Assembly: GCA_013002865.1 (NCBI GenBank)
Contig: JABDLU010000008.1
Location: 1 to 40,278, forward strand
Reading direction: 5' to 3'
DNA: 40,278 nt
DNA from: Acidimicrobiia bacterium
GTDB lineage: Bacteria; Actinomycetota; Acidimicrobiia; Spongiisociales; SHLN01
Shown here: piece after piece, positions 1 through 7,940 of the stretch
How the letters are laid out: each line of letters opens with the position of its first letter
Position numbering within the stretch: the stretch's first letter is position 1
The notes under the pieces: generated by a model
What the model was told of the DNA's origin: nothing
Database searches by the model: none
Seen by the model: the letters and a program-made list of their open reading frames with translations, nothing else
Made by a program: the position numbers and the translations under genes

Positions 1-587
1 ACCGGCACCCGCTGGAGACGGCCAGGGCGTTCGCCAACATCGACCAGCTGAGCGGTGGCCGTCTGATCTTCGGCGCCGGGGTCGGCTGGGCCGCCGAGGA
101 GTTCGAGGCGCTCGGTGTGCCGTACGACACCCGGGGCGCTCGACTGAATGAATGGATCGAGATTCTTCGTTCGTGCTGGACGGGTCGGCCCGAGCCACGG
201 CAGTCAGAGCACTATGACCTTCCCGGCGGTCTGCTGATGTTCCCCACCCCGGCGGCACCCCCGCCCATCCTGGTCGGGGGTATGTCCAAGGCTGCGGTGC
301 GCCGGGCAGGTCGGCTCGCAGACGGATGGCTGGCGTTTCAGAACGCCGACGCAGTCGACTACTCGACCCTGGAGGAACGACTGGCGTTGATGCGCTCGGC
401 GGCCGCCGACGAAGGCCGCTCGGCAGGTCGGGTGGTCGTCCGGCTGACCGGGCCGCAAGATTCAGTGGTTCGGGCCCTCCCCGGGTTGGCCCGAGTTGGG
501 GTCGACGAGGTGATCATCGAAGTCGACTGGGGGTCGGACGATGGTCCGGATCGCACGCTGCAACGCATGCGATCGAGTATCGCCTGA
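1..587 (+). CDS. LLM-class F420-dependent oxidoreductase (5' truncated)
   Basis: The reading frame is open from base 3, so the gene enters from outside the window and the GTG at 117 is an internal Val. The visible part begins in the (beta/alpha)8 barrel with ANIDQLSGGRLIFGAGVGW, a hallmark of luciferase-like monooxygenases. It continues through GVPYDTRGARLNEWIEILR and PPILVGGMSKAAVRRAGRLADGW, both typical of the F420-dependent subgroup. Such enzymes use reduced F420 or FMN to reduce or oxygenate varied substrates in the cytosol; the substrate cannot be told from sequence. The stop is followed within 11 bases by the RidA gene, whose ribosome site overlaps the end of this one, so the two are probably co-transcribed. 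About 195 residues are present of the usual 280-330. I am confident of the family; F420 rather than FMN as cofactor is inferred. Confidence 0.88.
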   Translation, partial: RHPLETARAFANIDQLSGGRLIFGAGVGWAAEEFEALGVPYDTRGARLNEWIEILRSCWTGRPEPRQSEHYDLPGGLLMFPTPAAPPPILVGGMSKAAVRRAGRLADGWLAFQNADAVDYSTLEERLALMRSAAADEGRSAGRVVVRLTGPQDSVVRALPGLARVGVDEVIIEVDWGSDDGPDRTLQRMRSSIA

Positions 588-598
588 GGAGGCAAATC

Positions 599-982
599 AT
601 GGACGCAATCACGACAGAATCAGCTCCGGAGCCCCGGGGGCCCTATCCCCATGTGCGGATCGACGGGGACCACATGTGGGTGACCGGCCAAATCGGCCGC
701 GATCCCCAGAGCGGCGCCTTCGTCGACGGAGGGTTCGAACCCGAATTCCATCAGGCGATCAGCAATCTGGAGGCGATTCTGGACGAGGCCGGCGTGACGT
801 TGGCCGATGTGGTCCACACGTGCGTGCAATTCGTTGTTGAAGACGATCTCGATGCGATGAACCGGATCTACGCCGAACGGTTCCCCACACCGTATCCGGC
901 CCGGACCAGCTTCGGTGCGGCCTTTCTGTGGAAGGGTGCCACGGTGCAAATCGATGCGGTGGTGAGGCGCCCGACTGCCTAG
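599..982 (+). CDS. RidA/YjgF/Rid family protein
   Basis: This 127-aa protein has the size and pattern of the Rid family: the N-terminal strand with MWVTGQIGRDP, the central helix QAISNLEAILDEAGVTLADVV and the C-terminal ARTSFGAAFLWKGATVQIDAVV. Characterised RidA members are trimeric cytosolic deaminases that hydrolyse reactive enamine/imine intermediates; other Rid subgroups serve in catabolic pathways. The Arg that binds the substrate carboxylate in true RidA is plausibly the one in PARTSF, but the usual C-terminal E is absent (the end is VVRRPTA), so a Rid1-7 subgroup is likely. The ATG at 599 was chosen because a GAGGAGG-type ribosome site overlaps the upstream stop. Its 3' end overlaps the convergent NifU-C gene by 4 bases. 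Confidence 0.88.
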   Translation: MDAITTESAPEPRGPYPHVRIDGDHMWVTGQIGRDPQSGAFVDGGFEPEFHQAISNLEAILDEAGVTLADVVHTCVQFVVEDDLDAMNRIYAERFPTPYPARTSFGAAFLWKGATVQIDAVVRRPTA

Positions 983-1260
983 GCCGTCGACTCCTCGATG
1001 CCGAGCACATCGGGGAGCAGTGGGGAGTGCGCCACGACGCCGGCCACGCCCGGCACCCGTTTCATCACGATCATCTCGATGCCCGCCACCATCGTCATCA
1101 TCGACAACGGGCAGGTTCCGCATGCGCCCATCAACTCGACGCTGACCACTCCGTCGGCAGTGACACCGCGCAAGACCAGGTCGCCCCCGTCGGCTTGCAG
1201 GGCAGGTCGAATCTCGCCCAATGCGGATTCGAGTGCTTCGGTGTCGATGTCGACCGCCAT
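979..1260 (-). CDS. NifU C-terminal (Nfu-type) Fe-S scaffold domain protein
   Basis: This 93-aa stand-alone Nfu domain contains the CxxC motif in GACGTCPLS, preceded by the conserved LQADGGDLVL. Nfu domains bind a labile [4Fe-4S] cluster across a dimer and pass it to client enzymes in the cytosol. It is the last gene of a minus-strand operon: its ATG shares one base with the TGA of the cyclodeaminase-like gene (TGATG), which implies translational coupling. The link to an amino-acid-type operon is unusual because no obvious Fe-S enzyme is encoded nearby. The domain after CPLS lacks further Cys. Family assignment is secure; the client is unknown. Confidence 0.9.
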   Translation of the reverse strand: MAVDIDTEALESALGEIRPALQADGGDLVLRGVTADGVVSVELMGACGTCPLSMMTMVAGIEMIVMKRVPGVAGVVAHSPLLPDVLGIEESTA

Positions 1261-2300
1261 CAGAACACCGTAATCCAGGTCCCGGCGTTGGCGGCCAGTG
1301 CCAGGTCGTAGACCAGGGCGGCGACCGCGGCGTCGAGTGCGGGCATTCCCATGTGGGTCATGATCGTGCGTTCGTCGGCGGCTTCACGACCGGGCTTCGT
1401 CCCGGGCATCAGCTCAGTGGCGATATCGGCGTAGATGTCGGCCGCGGAGAGGTCGCCCGGCTGCAGGCCGCCGAGCCGCCCCACCTCCGGTCCTTCGATC
1501 CATTCCAGATCCCGTCCGTACCAGCCGACGGCCCACTTCTCGAAGCGCGTCGCGCAGGCCTTGTCGACATCCCGAAACCCGGTGGCGGCGCACACGTGCG
1601 TTCCCGGCTGCACCCATTCCTCCATGAGGACGGGCTGAGGCGCGGTGGTCACGACGCACACGATGTCAACGTCGGCCACCGCGCTCTCGACGCTGTCGGC
1701 GATTGCGACGGGTACCCCGAGCAGATCTCCGATCTCGGCGGCGAACCTCTCGGCAGCGCCTTGTTGGGTGTCGAAGGCGACGACAGTCGAGAGGGAGAAC
1801 AGCTCGTTGAGGGCACGCACGTGCGTGCGACCCTCGTTGCCGCACCCGATGACGGCGACGGACCCGGAATCAGGCCGGGCGAGGTATTTGGCTCCGACGG
1901 CGGCGTGCCCGCCGGTCCGCATGTTCGTGACCGATGTCCCGTCGACCAGCGCCAGCGGCATGCCGGTTTCGATGTCGGTCACCAGGTCGAGGGCTGAGAT
2001 GGCGGGGAGCCCCCGGCGTGGATTCTGCCGATACGAGCCCAGCCACTTCACCGCGGCCCGTTCGAGGGGACGGATCATCGCCGGGAACGCTTGCACCACA
2101 CCGTGTCCGAACTCCGGCTCCGGGCCGAGGCGATCGTGCACGTAGAGGTTCACCGGGTTGGTTTGCTCCACCTCGCCGGCACCCACCCACCGGAAGGTGT
2201 CGAGCACCCGGTTGAGGCACTCGGCGGGTGTCAGGAGTTCTTCGACCTCCTGTCTCGAGACGACGAGGATCTCGCCGGGTGCGCGGTCCCGGTCTGTCAC
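1260..2300 (-). CDS. Ornithine cyclodeaminase / mu-crystallin family protein
   Basis: This 346-aa protein follows the OCD/mu-crystallin layout. An N-terminal dimer and substrate region carries AVKWLGSYRQN (conserved Lys). Then comes SVTNMRTGGHAAVGAKYLA (conserved Arg and the start of the nucleotide domain) and the Rossmann motif VAVIGCGNEGRTH. Family members are NAD(P)-dependent and act on small amino or imino acids: ornithine cyclodeaminase, alanine dehydrogenase, ketimine reductase and delta1-pyrroline-2-carboxylate reductase. Substrate choice cannot be read here. The GTG start at 2300 overlaps the upstream aldolase stop by 4 bases (GTGA), and the stop overlaps the next gene, so it lies in a compact operon. 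A neighbouring DHDPS-like enzyme and a RidA protein fit imine or ketimine chemistry, but that is inference. Confidence 0.88.
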   Translation of the reverse strand: MTDRDRAPGEILVVSRQEVEELLTPAECLNRVLDTFRWVGAGEVEQTNPVNLYVHDRLGPEPEFGHGVVQAFPAMIRPLERAAVKWLGSYRQNPRRGLPAISALDLVTDIETGMPLALVDGTSVTNMRTGGHAAVGAKYLARPDSGSVAVIGCGNEGRTHVRALNELFSLSTVVAFDTQQGAAERFAAEIGDLLGVPVAIADSVESAVADVDIVCVVTTAPQPVLMEEWVQPGTHVCAATGFRDVDKACATRFEKWAVGWYGRDLEWIEGPEVGRLGGLQPGDLSAADIYADIATELMPGTKPGREAADERTIMTHMGMPALDAAVAALVYDLALAANAGTWITVF

Positions 2301-3241
2301 AGCGGCTCATCCAGCGCCTGCAAGCCGGCCGCCGCCTTGCGTATCTCCGCCACCGCCCCCTCCGGTATGGGTCGGTACGGCTTGCGGGGAGCACCGGGCC
2401 GGGCGCCCCCCATCTCCGACAGGGTATTGAGGTAGCCGTGTTCGTGGGAGAGCATTGACGGCATGTCGGGCCGTCGGATGGAGGCCGACAGGTGCTGCAA
2501 GGCGGCGAAGGCGTTCTGCACCCACGGGTCGTCGTGATTACCGCTGCGGCACTCCTCGATGAATCGGTTGCCGGCCTTGAGGCCTGCCCAGCTGAAGATT
2601 CCGGTCGCCCCGGCTGCGCCGAGCATCGAGGCGTGGAAGAACGCCGGGTCGTTGCCGGAGAATACGTTGACTCGATCGGCGATCGTGAGCAGCACTTCGT
2701 CGAAGTGCGGGAGAGCGGTGTTGGATTCCTTGATCGACTTGATGTTGTCGATCTCGAGGAGTCGTTCCCACATGCGGGGAGTGATGTTCACTCCATTGAG
2801 CGGCCCATAGTTGTACAGCATCAGCGCCATTTCGCCGTCGAGTGACTCGGCAACCTCGACGAAGAAATTCATGGCCCACTCCGGCGTCACCGGGAGCGCA
2901 TACGGGGCCGCCAGCATCGATCCGTCGGCTCCGGCTTGCTCCGCATAGCGGGCCCGGCGGACCGCCTCCCGCTGATAGGCCGCGGTGCTGCCGATCACCA
3001 CCGCCATGTCGGCCGCAGCGGCCGCCTCGACTGCGGCGTCACATACGGCATTGAACTCGTTTTCTGCGACGTTGGTCATCTGGCCCATCGACCCGAACAC
3101 GATGCAGCCCGGGACTCCCGCCTCGGCCAGCAGGCCGATGCTGTGTCTCACTCCCTCGAGGTCGACCTCCTCGTCAGCATCCAGACTGAGGGGAACCAGC
3201 GGGAACAGCCCCGCCAGCGGTTTGCGATTGAACTCAGGCAT
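2297..3241 (-). CDS. Dihydrodipicolinate synthase (DapA)-family lyase/aldolase
   Basis: The protein is 314 aa, the normal length for DHDPS/N-acetylneuraminate lyase barrels. Seen are PLVPLSLDADEEVDLEGVRH at the start, the loop GSMGQMTN replacing the usual G-T-T-G-E, the Tyr of LMLYNYGPLNG and the Schiff-base Lys of SIKESN. The altered G-[ST]-[TM]-G-[EQ] loop argues against true DapA and for a catabolic pyruvate-type lyase or dehydratase. The start at 3241 was chosen because GGAGGG lies 8 bases upstream and the start overlaps the upstream stop by a few bases; a longer frame to 3271 lacks such a site. It is the second gene of the operon. A role in breaking down a keto or imino acid together with the OCD-family enzyme is inferred. 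Confidence 0.87.
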   Translation of the reverse strand: MPEFNRKPLAGLFPLVPLSLDADEEVDLEGVRHSIGLLAEAGVPGCIVFGSMGQMTNVAENEFNAVCDAAVEAAAAADMAVVIGSTAAYQREAVRRARYAEQAGADGSMLAAPYALPVTPEWAMNFFVEVAESLDGEMALMLYNYGPLNGVNITPRMWERLLEIDNIKSIKESNTALPHFDEVLLTIADRVNVFSGNDPAFFHASMLGAAGATGIFSWAGLKAGNRFIEECRSGNHDDPWVQNAFAALQHLSASIRRPDMPSMLSHEHGYLNTLSEMGGARPGAPRKPYRPIPEGAVAEIRKAAAGLQALDEPL

Positions 3242-4346
3242 CGATGCCCTCCATAGTCGTGAGTCGTTCAAAGAGTTTCGACAGCTGGGCCGCCCGGTCG
3301 GCTATCTGGTCGCTAGCAACGGAGTCTCCCGGCAGGCCGAGCTGATCCATGGCGGCCTGGGCGGATTCCGTGTAGACGACGGTGGCGTCGGACTGGATCT
3401 CTTCGATCCCATCCCAGCGAGCGGCGTCCTGGTTGAGTGCGATTGCGGCGTCGGTATCGAGGCCGGCCGGTAGGTCGAGCTCGATGCCACCGCCATCGAC
3501 CTGGACCGGGTAGCCGCCGGGCAGGCCGTTTGGGCCTGAGATGTGGGTGCGGACCGTTCGATCCCCGATGAGGGCCAGTACGTTCTTGACGGCCGAAGCT
3601 GCGAAGAGCGAAAACTCGTCCACCCGCGACCAGTCGATCGGCTCGGGCCAGGCGAGCATCGTCTCCAGTGGGTGATCCCCGGTCACATCGCGGCCGGCGA
3701 GCTCGATATGCAAGTGATGGGGCACGTCCGTCCCATGACTCAGCAGCGCATGTGAACCCACCAGCGACACCTCGAAGTCTTCGGGGACGGCGTTTGCCAC
3801 GTCGACCAGATAACGAGTGATCTGGGCAACGCACACCTCGACGTTCCCGGCCCCTGCCACCGGGCCGCGGCCGAAGTGCCGCCACAACACTGGATTGACC
3901 ACGTCCGGAAAAGAGGCGTTGACGATGCGGGTGTCGACGCCTGCCGCCACCACCGCTTCCATCAATTGCATGCCAGGGAGGAGATGCCAGGGGAGCCACA
4001 TCCCGAACCGGGCCTGGCGCAGCACGGCCCGAACATCGGGCGCCACCCGGGCGTTCATCAACCGGCGGGGAGACTGCACCGTGGCCGAATGCAGGATTGC
4101 GTCGGGGCGGGTTTCCGCAAGCAGTCGGGCGAGCCGATCGGTGTCGGCCAGGTCTAACTGGTGGTGTTCCCAGCGCTTGGCATGACCCTGAAAGACCGCG
4201 CCGATCATGGTCAGGTTGGTGCGGGAGGGACCATCCCAGGGCGAACGCTTTACGGTGATGATGCGATCGATTTCCGGGGACCGGGCAAGGAACTCGAGCG
4301 CGCCGCGGCCGAGCGCACCCAGACCCGTCATCAGGACCGTCTTCAC
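3234..4346 (-). CDS. NAD(P)-binding Rossmann-fold protein, saccharopine-dehydrogenase/epimerase-like
   Basis: A 370-aa protein opens with a classical dinucleotide-binding motif (TGLGALGRGALEFLA). An Asp and Ala stretch resembling the NAD pocket follows (HHQLDLADTDRLARLLAETRP, then DAILHSATVQSP). After this come about 200 residues that match no family I recognise with certainty. The start is a GTG at 4346, twelve bases after GGAGG; the frame stays open further upstream to 4706, but that part lies in the regulator region and reads as Arg/Pro-rich noise. It is the first gene of the four-gene overlapping operon. Saccharopine dehydrogenase-like, homoserine dehydrogenase-like and extended SDR-like reductases are all possible. 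No catalytic Tyr-x-x-x-Lys is obvious. Confidence 0.72.
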   Translation of the reverse strand: MKTVLMTGLGALGRGALEFLARSPEIDRIITVKRSPWDGPSRTNLTMIGAVFQGHAKRWEHHQLDLADTDRLARLLAETRPDAILHSATVQSPRRLMNARVAPDVRAVLRQARFGMWLPWHLLPGMQLMEAVVAAGVDTRIVNASFPDVVNPVLWRHFGRGPVAGAGNVEVCVAQITRYLVDVANAVPEDFEVSLVGSHALLSHGTDVPHHLHIELAGRDVTGDHPLETMLAWPEPIDWSRVDEFSLFAASAVKNVLALIGDRTVRTHISGPNGLPGGYPVQVDGGGIELDLPAGLDTDAAIALNQDAARWDGIEEIQSDATVVYTESAQAAMDQLGLPGDSVASDQIADRAAQLSKLFERLTTMEGIDA

Positions 4347-4464
4347 GGCGACACGCCACCTCCGGCCGGCTCCACATTGCTGCTGTGATGGGGAGTACGG
4401 CTCAGTACGCGTCGTAGGCGCGTGTTCACGCTGGTTCCCTGTCCGTTGGTGGCGATTCGCTGTG

Positions 4465-4470
4465 ACTTTA
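4465..4470 (-). promoter_or_regulatory. Candidate -10 box of the Rossmann/aldolase/OCD/Nfu operon, inside a short inverted repeat
   Basis: On the minus strand TAAAGT lies about 120 bases before the GTG at 4346, in the 149-base gap after the TetR gene. It sits inside ACTT-GATA-AAGT (4465-4476), a small dyad that could be an operator for the adjacent TetR protein. The arms are only 4 bp, so this is tentative. Confidence 0.3.
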
Positions 4471-4495
4471 TCAAGTGCAGGAACTCGACGGTGGC

Positions 4496-5086
4496 TCACG
4501 CCTCTGGTGCTGCGGCCGTCGAGATCATTTCGACGAGGCTCTCGACAGTGGCTGAGGTGAAACTGTGCTGGGCAACCACGGCTCTGGCCACCACCCCGGC
4601 GACCAGTGTCTCCAGTGCGAGGATATCGACGTCGGGTCGCACGTCCCCGCGGGCAATGCCACGCTGGATGACACTTCGGACCGCACGGCTCAGTTGCTCC
4701 ACCCACTCGGCGAAGAGTGCCTGCAGCTGCGGATCGGTGGTGGCGGCGCCGACCAGGCTTCCGACCAGCCGCAGGGTTCCGGGTTCGCGATAGTCCCGCG
4801 AGCGATGCTCGAGGATCCAGCCGATTTCGTCGGCGAACGAGTCCAGTGTGGGTGCTTCCACGTCTCCGAAGTGCTTGCGGGCTGCCGCTACGACCAACTC
4901 CTGTTTGGTGCGCCAGTGGCGATAGATGGTGGCCTTGCTCACCTTGGCGGCTGCGGCAATGTCGTCGGTGGTGACGTCCGCATATCCCCGGCTGATCAGC
5001 AGGTCGTAGGTGGTATCGAGGATCGACGTACGGACCAGGCCGGCTGTGTCCTGGTGGCGCATACCGTGCTCGTGCTCCACTGCCAT
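4496..5086 (-). CDS. TetR/AcrR family transcriptional regulator
   Basis: The 196-aa protein has an N-terminal helix-turn-helix of TetR type: ILDTTYDLLISRGYADVTTD, then IAAAAKVSKATIYRHWRTK, in about residues 18-62. An all-helical ligand and dimer domain follows, ending in TVESLVEMISTAAAPEA. The C-terminal region resembles TetR_C_11-like domains found in actinobacteria. The ATG at 5086 was chosen as the first Met after the upstream NTF2-like stop (5098); a Met 8 codons later is the alternative. No strong ribosome site is visible, which fits coupling to the preceding gene 11 bases away. It probably represses the four-gene operon that begins 149 bases downstream, or its own two-gene unit. The ligand is unknown. 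Confidence 0.9.
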   Translation of the reverse strand: MAVEHEHGMRHQDTAGLVRTSILDTTYDLLISRGYADVTTDDIAAAAKVSKATIYRHWRTKQELVVAAARKHFGDVEAPTLDSFADEIGWILEHRSRDYREPGTLRLVGSLVGAATTDPQLQALFAEWVEQLSRAVRSVIQRGIARGDVRPDVDILALETLVAGVVARAVVAQHSFTSATVESLVEMISTAAAPEA

Positions 5087-5097
5087 GACGCGGGACG

Positions 5098-5607
5098 CTA
5101 GCTCGCAGGGGTCGAGCCGGCCGGTCGCCGCTCGGCCGGGTGGGTTCGTTCGCGGTGAAAGTCCGTGGTGGCGACGGTTCTGAGGGTGAGCGCCGTCATC
5201 TTCCAACCGTCCTCCGTGCGCCGACACTCGACCTGATAGCGACCCCACAGGTGCCCGTCGGCCGACCGGTCGAGATACCGGTGCCAGGCGTATACGTACG
5301 CATGGAGGGAGGCGGCGGTGGCCGAGGTGAATGCAACTTGGGCGTTGCTGATGTGATGACTGGTTGCTTCGAACACGGTGTCGAGACCCGGGCGGATCCG
5401 GCCGGGAATTTCGTCCCGGCCCCGGATCGCCGGGAACTCCGGGCCGTAGTCGATGACGGCGTCGTCGGTGAACAGCTCGGCGACCAGGTCGGGCTCGTTG
5501 CGGTCGAAGTGGTAGGCGTATCGGTTGAGCAGTGCGGCGATCTCCAGCTGATCTTCCGCCGTCCCGGCTGCCGATCCGCCGCCGTCCGATAGAGAGTTCG
5601 TGTTCAT
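5098..5607 (-). CDS. NTF2-like / SnoaL-like domain protein
   Basis: A 169-aa protein contains the cone-shaped NTF2 fold pattern: an N-terminal helix with IAALLNRYAYHFDRNEPD, then LVAELFTDDAVIDYGPEFPA, RGRDEIPGRI and a C-terminal sheet CRRTEDGWKMTALTLRTVAT. The family (scytalone dehydratase, ketosteroid isomerase and ring-hydroxylating dioxygenase small-subunit relatives) includes both enzymes and binding proteins. An Asp in the first helix region and the His pair in TSHHISNAQ could be functional. The start at 5607 has GGAGG five bases upstream. It precedes the TetR gene by 11 bases and probably shares its transcript. Function is unknown beyond fold. Confidence 0.82.
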   Translation of the reverse strand: MNTNSLSDGGGSAAGTAEDQLEIAALLNRYAYHFDRNEPDLVAELFTDDAVIDYGPEFPAIRGRDEIPGRIRPGLDTVFEATSHHISNAQVAFTSATAASLHAYVYAWHRYLDRSADGHLWGRYQVECRRTEDGWKMTALTLRTVATTDFHRERTHPAERRPAGSTPAS

Positions 5608-5654
5608 GGGGCCTCCGCCGATTGGGCCGCTCCGCTCGCAGAATGTCCGTCCGT

Positions 5655-5660
5655 TAGGGT
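5655..5660 (+). promoter_or_regulatory. Candidate -10 box for the VOC protein gene
   Basis: TAGGGT occurs in the divergent spacer about 80 bases before the VOC start. It matches the TANNNT pattern repeated elsewhere in the window. No convincing -35 was seen. Confidence 0.3.
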
Positions 5661-5740
5661 ACCCGCAAGTACCGATCGGGTGCAGAGCACAGGGGAGCAG
5701 TGTCGAACTCTCCCGGGAATCGAGGCGGCGGAGGGATGTC

Positions 5741-6217
5741 ATGAGCGAAGAGCAGTCGCAAGCGCGCAGCACGCTGTGGGACCGTACCTACCAGGTCGGT
5801 GTGGTCGTCCGGGACCTCGATCGTGCGAAGGCGTTCTACGAGCGCATCGGCATCGGACCGTTCGAGGAGGGTCCCTCGGCCCACACCTTGCGCCGGGAGA
5901 TCTACGGTGAGCCGGCGCCCGATGTCGAGGTGCGCGGCACCCTTGCCAAGATGGGCAGCATTGAGTTCGAGTTGATGCAGCCGGTGTCCGGCAATTCGAT
6001 CCAAGCCGAGTTTCTGGAGCGACACGGCGAGGGCATCGTCCATCTCTGCGCATTCACCGATGACCTCGAACGCGACAAAGAGGAACTCACCGGCCTCGGC
6101 TACACCGTGATCTCCGAAGGGTGGCTGGACGACGGTGGCCACTTCGCATACTTCGACACCCGGGAGGTCGGCGGCCTCGTTCTGGAGCTGTTTCAGACGG
6201 GGTCGAGCTGGCAGTAA
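5741..6217 (+). CDS. VOC superfamily (glyoxalase / methylmalonyl-CoA epimerase-like) protein
   Basis: The 158-aa protein carries two beta-alpha-beta-beta-beta modules. The first starts YQVGVVVRDLDRAKAFYERI and the second GIVHLCAFTDDLERDKEEL. The end, FDTREVGGLVLELFQ, supplies the usual terminal Glu ligand. Putative metal ligands are Gln in YQVG, His in IVHLC and Glu in LVLELF; a Gln ligand also occurs in methylmalonyl-CoA epimerases. Substrates of VOC proteins vary widely, so epimerase, lyase and dioxygenase roles are all open. GGAGGG before the ATG at 5741 fixes the start; the frame is open further upstream without a good start. The EamA transporter follows after 19 bases, so the two are probably co-transcribed. 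Confidence 0.86.
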   Translation: MSEEQSQARSTLWDRTYQVGVVVRDLDRAKAFYERIGIGPFEEGPSAHTLRREIYGEPAPDVEVRGTLAKMGSIEFELMQPVSGNSIQAEFLERHGEGIVHLCAFTDDLERDKEELTGLGYTVISEGWLDDGGHFAYFDTREVGGLVLELFQTGSSWQ

Positions 6218-6236
6218 CCCGGGGGAGGCAATCACG

Positions 6237-7148
6237 ATGACCATGGTGCGCTGGCGGATGGGCCTCGGTGTGGCCATCATCTCGTTCAGCGCCATCCTCG
6301 TACGGCTGTCAGATGGCTCTCCCATCACGGTGGCGTTCTTCCGAACCGCTTATGCCATTCCCATCCTGCTCGTGCTGAGGGGGGTCATGCGACGCAGCGA
6401 CACCCGGTCGAAGCGCCAGCGGGTGCTCGCCGTCACTGCCGGGTTCGCTCTTGCCGCAGATCTGGCGGCCTGGCACGTCGCCATCGAGCTGATCGGTGCC
6501 GGGCTGGCCACCGTCGTCGGCAGCGTGCATGTGGTCACCACCATGGCTGCCGGATGGCTCCTCCTCCGACAAAAACCAACCGTGCTGGCACTGGCCGCCA
6601 CCCCGGTCGTATTGATCGGCGTTGTCCTGATCTCCGGATTTGGGAGCAGCGACGCCCACGGAGACGATCCGGTGATTGGCGTGTTCTTCGGCCTGCTCAC
6701 CGCGGTGCTCTACACCTCGTACGTTCTCCTGTTGCGCGGCGCAGGAACGTCCGGAGCCTCACCCGTGGATCTGCTTCTGGATGCCACGACCGGCGCGGCC
6801 GTCGGATCGCTTCTCCTCGCCCCGCTGGATAGCGGCTTCACGCTGGCCCTGTCGTGGCCCGCCCACGGGTGGCTCCTTCTGCTGGCCCTCGGTGCGCAGG
6901 TGACCGGCTGGTTGTTGATCACATCGAGCCTGCCCTTGATTGAGGCGTGGGAAGCCTCGATGCTGCTCGTGCTCCAGCCGGCCGGCACCATCCTCTGGGC
7001 GTACCTCGTGTTCACCGAAGTGTTCTCCCTATCCCAGTGGCTTGGCCTGGTAATCGTCATCGGCGGGGTCATGGCGGTCACCGTCGACCGGGCACGCGCT
7101 GGTGCGAGCTCGCCTCCACCCGCTAAAGTCGGTACTGACGGGTACTGA
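6237..7148 (+). CDS. EamA/DMT superfamily transporter
   Basis: This 303-aa integral membrane protein has about ten hydrophobic segments arranged as two EamA repeats. The first begins GVAIISFSAILVRLSDGSP and contains the characteristic FFRTAYAIPILL. The second begins VIGVFFGLLTAVLYTSYVLL and ends with the typical EVFSLSQWLGLVIVIGGVMA. Members are inner-membrane permeases exporting metabolites or amino acids, or importing solutes. The start at 6237 follows GGGGGAGG; an earlier start would run inside the VOC gene. The last 20 residues are Pro/Ala-rich and cytoplasmic. Substrate is unknown; co-transcription with a VOC protein suggests movement of the same metabolite, which is inference. Confidence 0.9.
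   Translation: MTMVRWRMGLGVAIISFSAILVRLSDGSPITVAFFRTAYAIPILLVLRGVMRRSDTRSKRQRVLAVTAGFALAADLAAWHVAIELIGAGLATVVGSVHVVTTMAAGWLLLRQKPTVLALAATPVVLIGVVLISGFGSSDAHGDDPVIGVFFGLLTAVLYTSYVLLLRGAGTSGASPVDLLLDATTGAAVGSLLLAPLDSGFTLALSWPAHGWLLLLALGAQVTGWLLITSSLPLIEAWEASMLLVLQPAGTILWAYLVFTEVFSLSQWLGLVIVIGGVMAVTVDRARAGASSPPPAKVGTDGY
7124..7129 (+). promoter_or_regulatory. Candidate -10 box before the ATC-hydrolase-like gene
   Basis: TAAAGT lies inside the last codons of the transporter gene, about 60 bases before the next start. It suggests an internal promoter. No -35 is evident. Confidence 0.3.
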
Positions 7149-7186
7149 GAACGCCCGCTGCAGTTCGTCGAAAGCCGGGAGAAGCA

Positions 7187-7864
7187 ATGGCTGTGACCGA
7201 ATACGACAAGGTCGAAGTGGCCCATCCGGAGCTCAAAGAGCTCGCCGATGCCGTTCAGGACGTCAAGGGCGACCCCCACGCTCGCACCACCGTCGAGCGC
7301 GACCTCGAGGGTCAGCAACGGTACATGGAGAAGTATCGGGAGGTGTCGGCCACCGACCCGATCCAGCAGGGATGGGACGCCAACGAGCCCGAGTTCCATG
7401 CCAAGACCAAGATCTTCTCGGTCATGGCCTCTGCGTTCGAAACCGAAATGGGTCACGACGAGGGTCGGGCAGCCGTCAACCGGGCCCGCCGCCGCCAGGG
7501 CGAAGAGATGGGCACGATGATGGCCGAGAAGGTCCGGGCAAAAGGACTCCCGCTCAGCCTCGGCAACTTCTTCAACGAATTCTGGTCGTACTTCCAATGG
7601 TCACCCAAGCTCGACACAGAGAAGTACTTCGACGACAGCGGCAACATGGTCAAGTACGTGCTGCGACTGAACTGTCCCATCGGTGACTACTTGCGCGACA
7701 ACTCGCCGGACACCGACTACTCCTCGAACTACTGCGATCTCGACGAGTACATCATCAAGGCCTACAACCCCAACGCCCGCTACTCCCGGAAGCACTGGGT
7801 GCCGGGCGGCGATCTGTATTCAGAGTTGATCTGGGAAATCGACACGGCGGACGCCATCGACTGA
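7187..7864 (+). CDS. L-2-amino-thiazoline-4-carboxylic acid hydrolase-like protein
   Basis: A 225-aa cytosolic protein is mainly helical in the first half, with the charged GHDEGRAAVNRARRRQGEEM. The second half has LRLNCPIGDYLRDNSPDTD, then YCDLDEYIIKAYNPNARYSR and a final GGDLYSELIWEID. The Cys-Pro, the Tyr-Cys-Asp and the asparagine-proline motif resemble the ATC hydrolase family, whose founder opens the thiazoline ring on the way to cysteine. Many family members have no tested function. The final Cys that often follows Gly-Asp in the family is replaced by Leu-Tyr here. The start has GGGAG upstream. The MDR dehydrogenase follows 76 bases later and may be co-transcribed. Assignment is from motif memory only. 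Confidence 0.6.
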   Translation: MAVTEYDKVEVAHPELKELADAVQDVKGDPHARTTVERDLEGQQRYMEKYREVSATDPIQQGWDANEPEFHAKTKIFSVMASAFETEMGHDEGRAAVNRARRRQGEEMGTMMAEKVRAKGLPLSLGNFFNEFWSYFQWSPKLDTEKYFDDSGNMVKYVLRLNCPIGDYLRDNSPDTDYSSNYCDLDEYIIKAYNPNARYSRKHWVPGGDLYSELIWEIDTADAID

Positions 7865-7940
7865 CGCCCCTGGACGGCGGCCGGCCGAACAACACGCCGT
7901 TGGCCGCGGCCGACGGGCCTTCGAGGGATAGGGAGCTGAT

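Noticed and set aside
4347-4706. N-terminal extension of the Rossmann protein to 4706
   Set aside because: It would overlap the TetR gene, reads as Arg/Pro-rich noise, and the GTG at 4346 follows a GGAGG site and opens directly into the nucleotide-binding motif.
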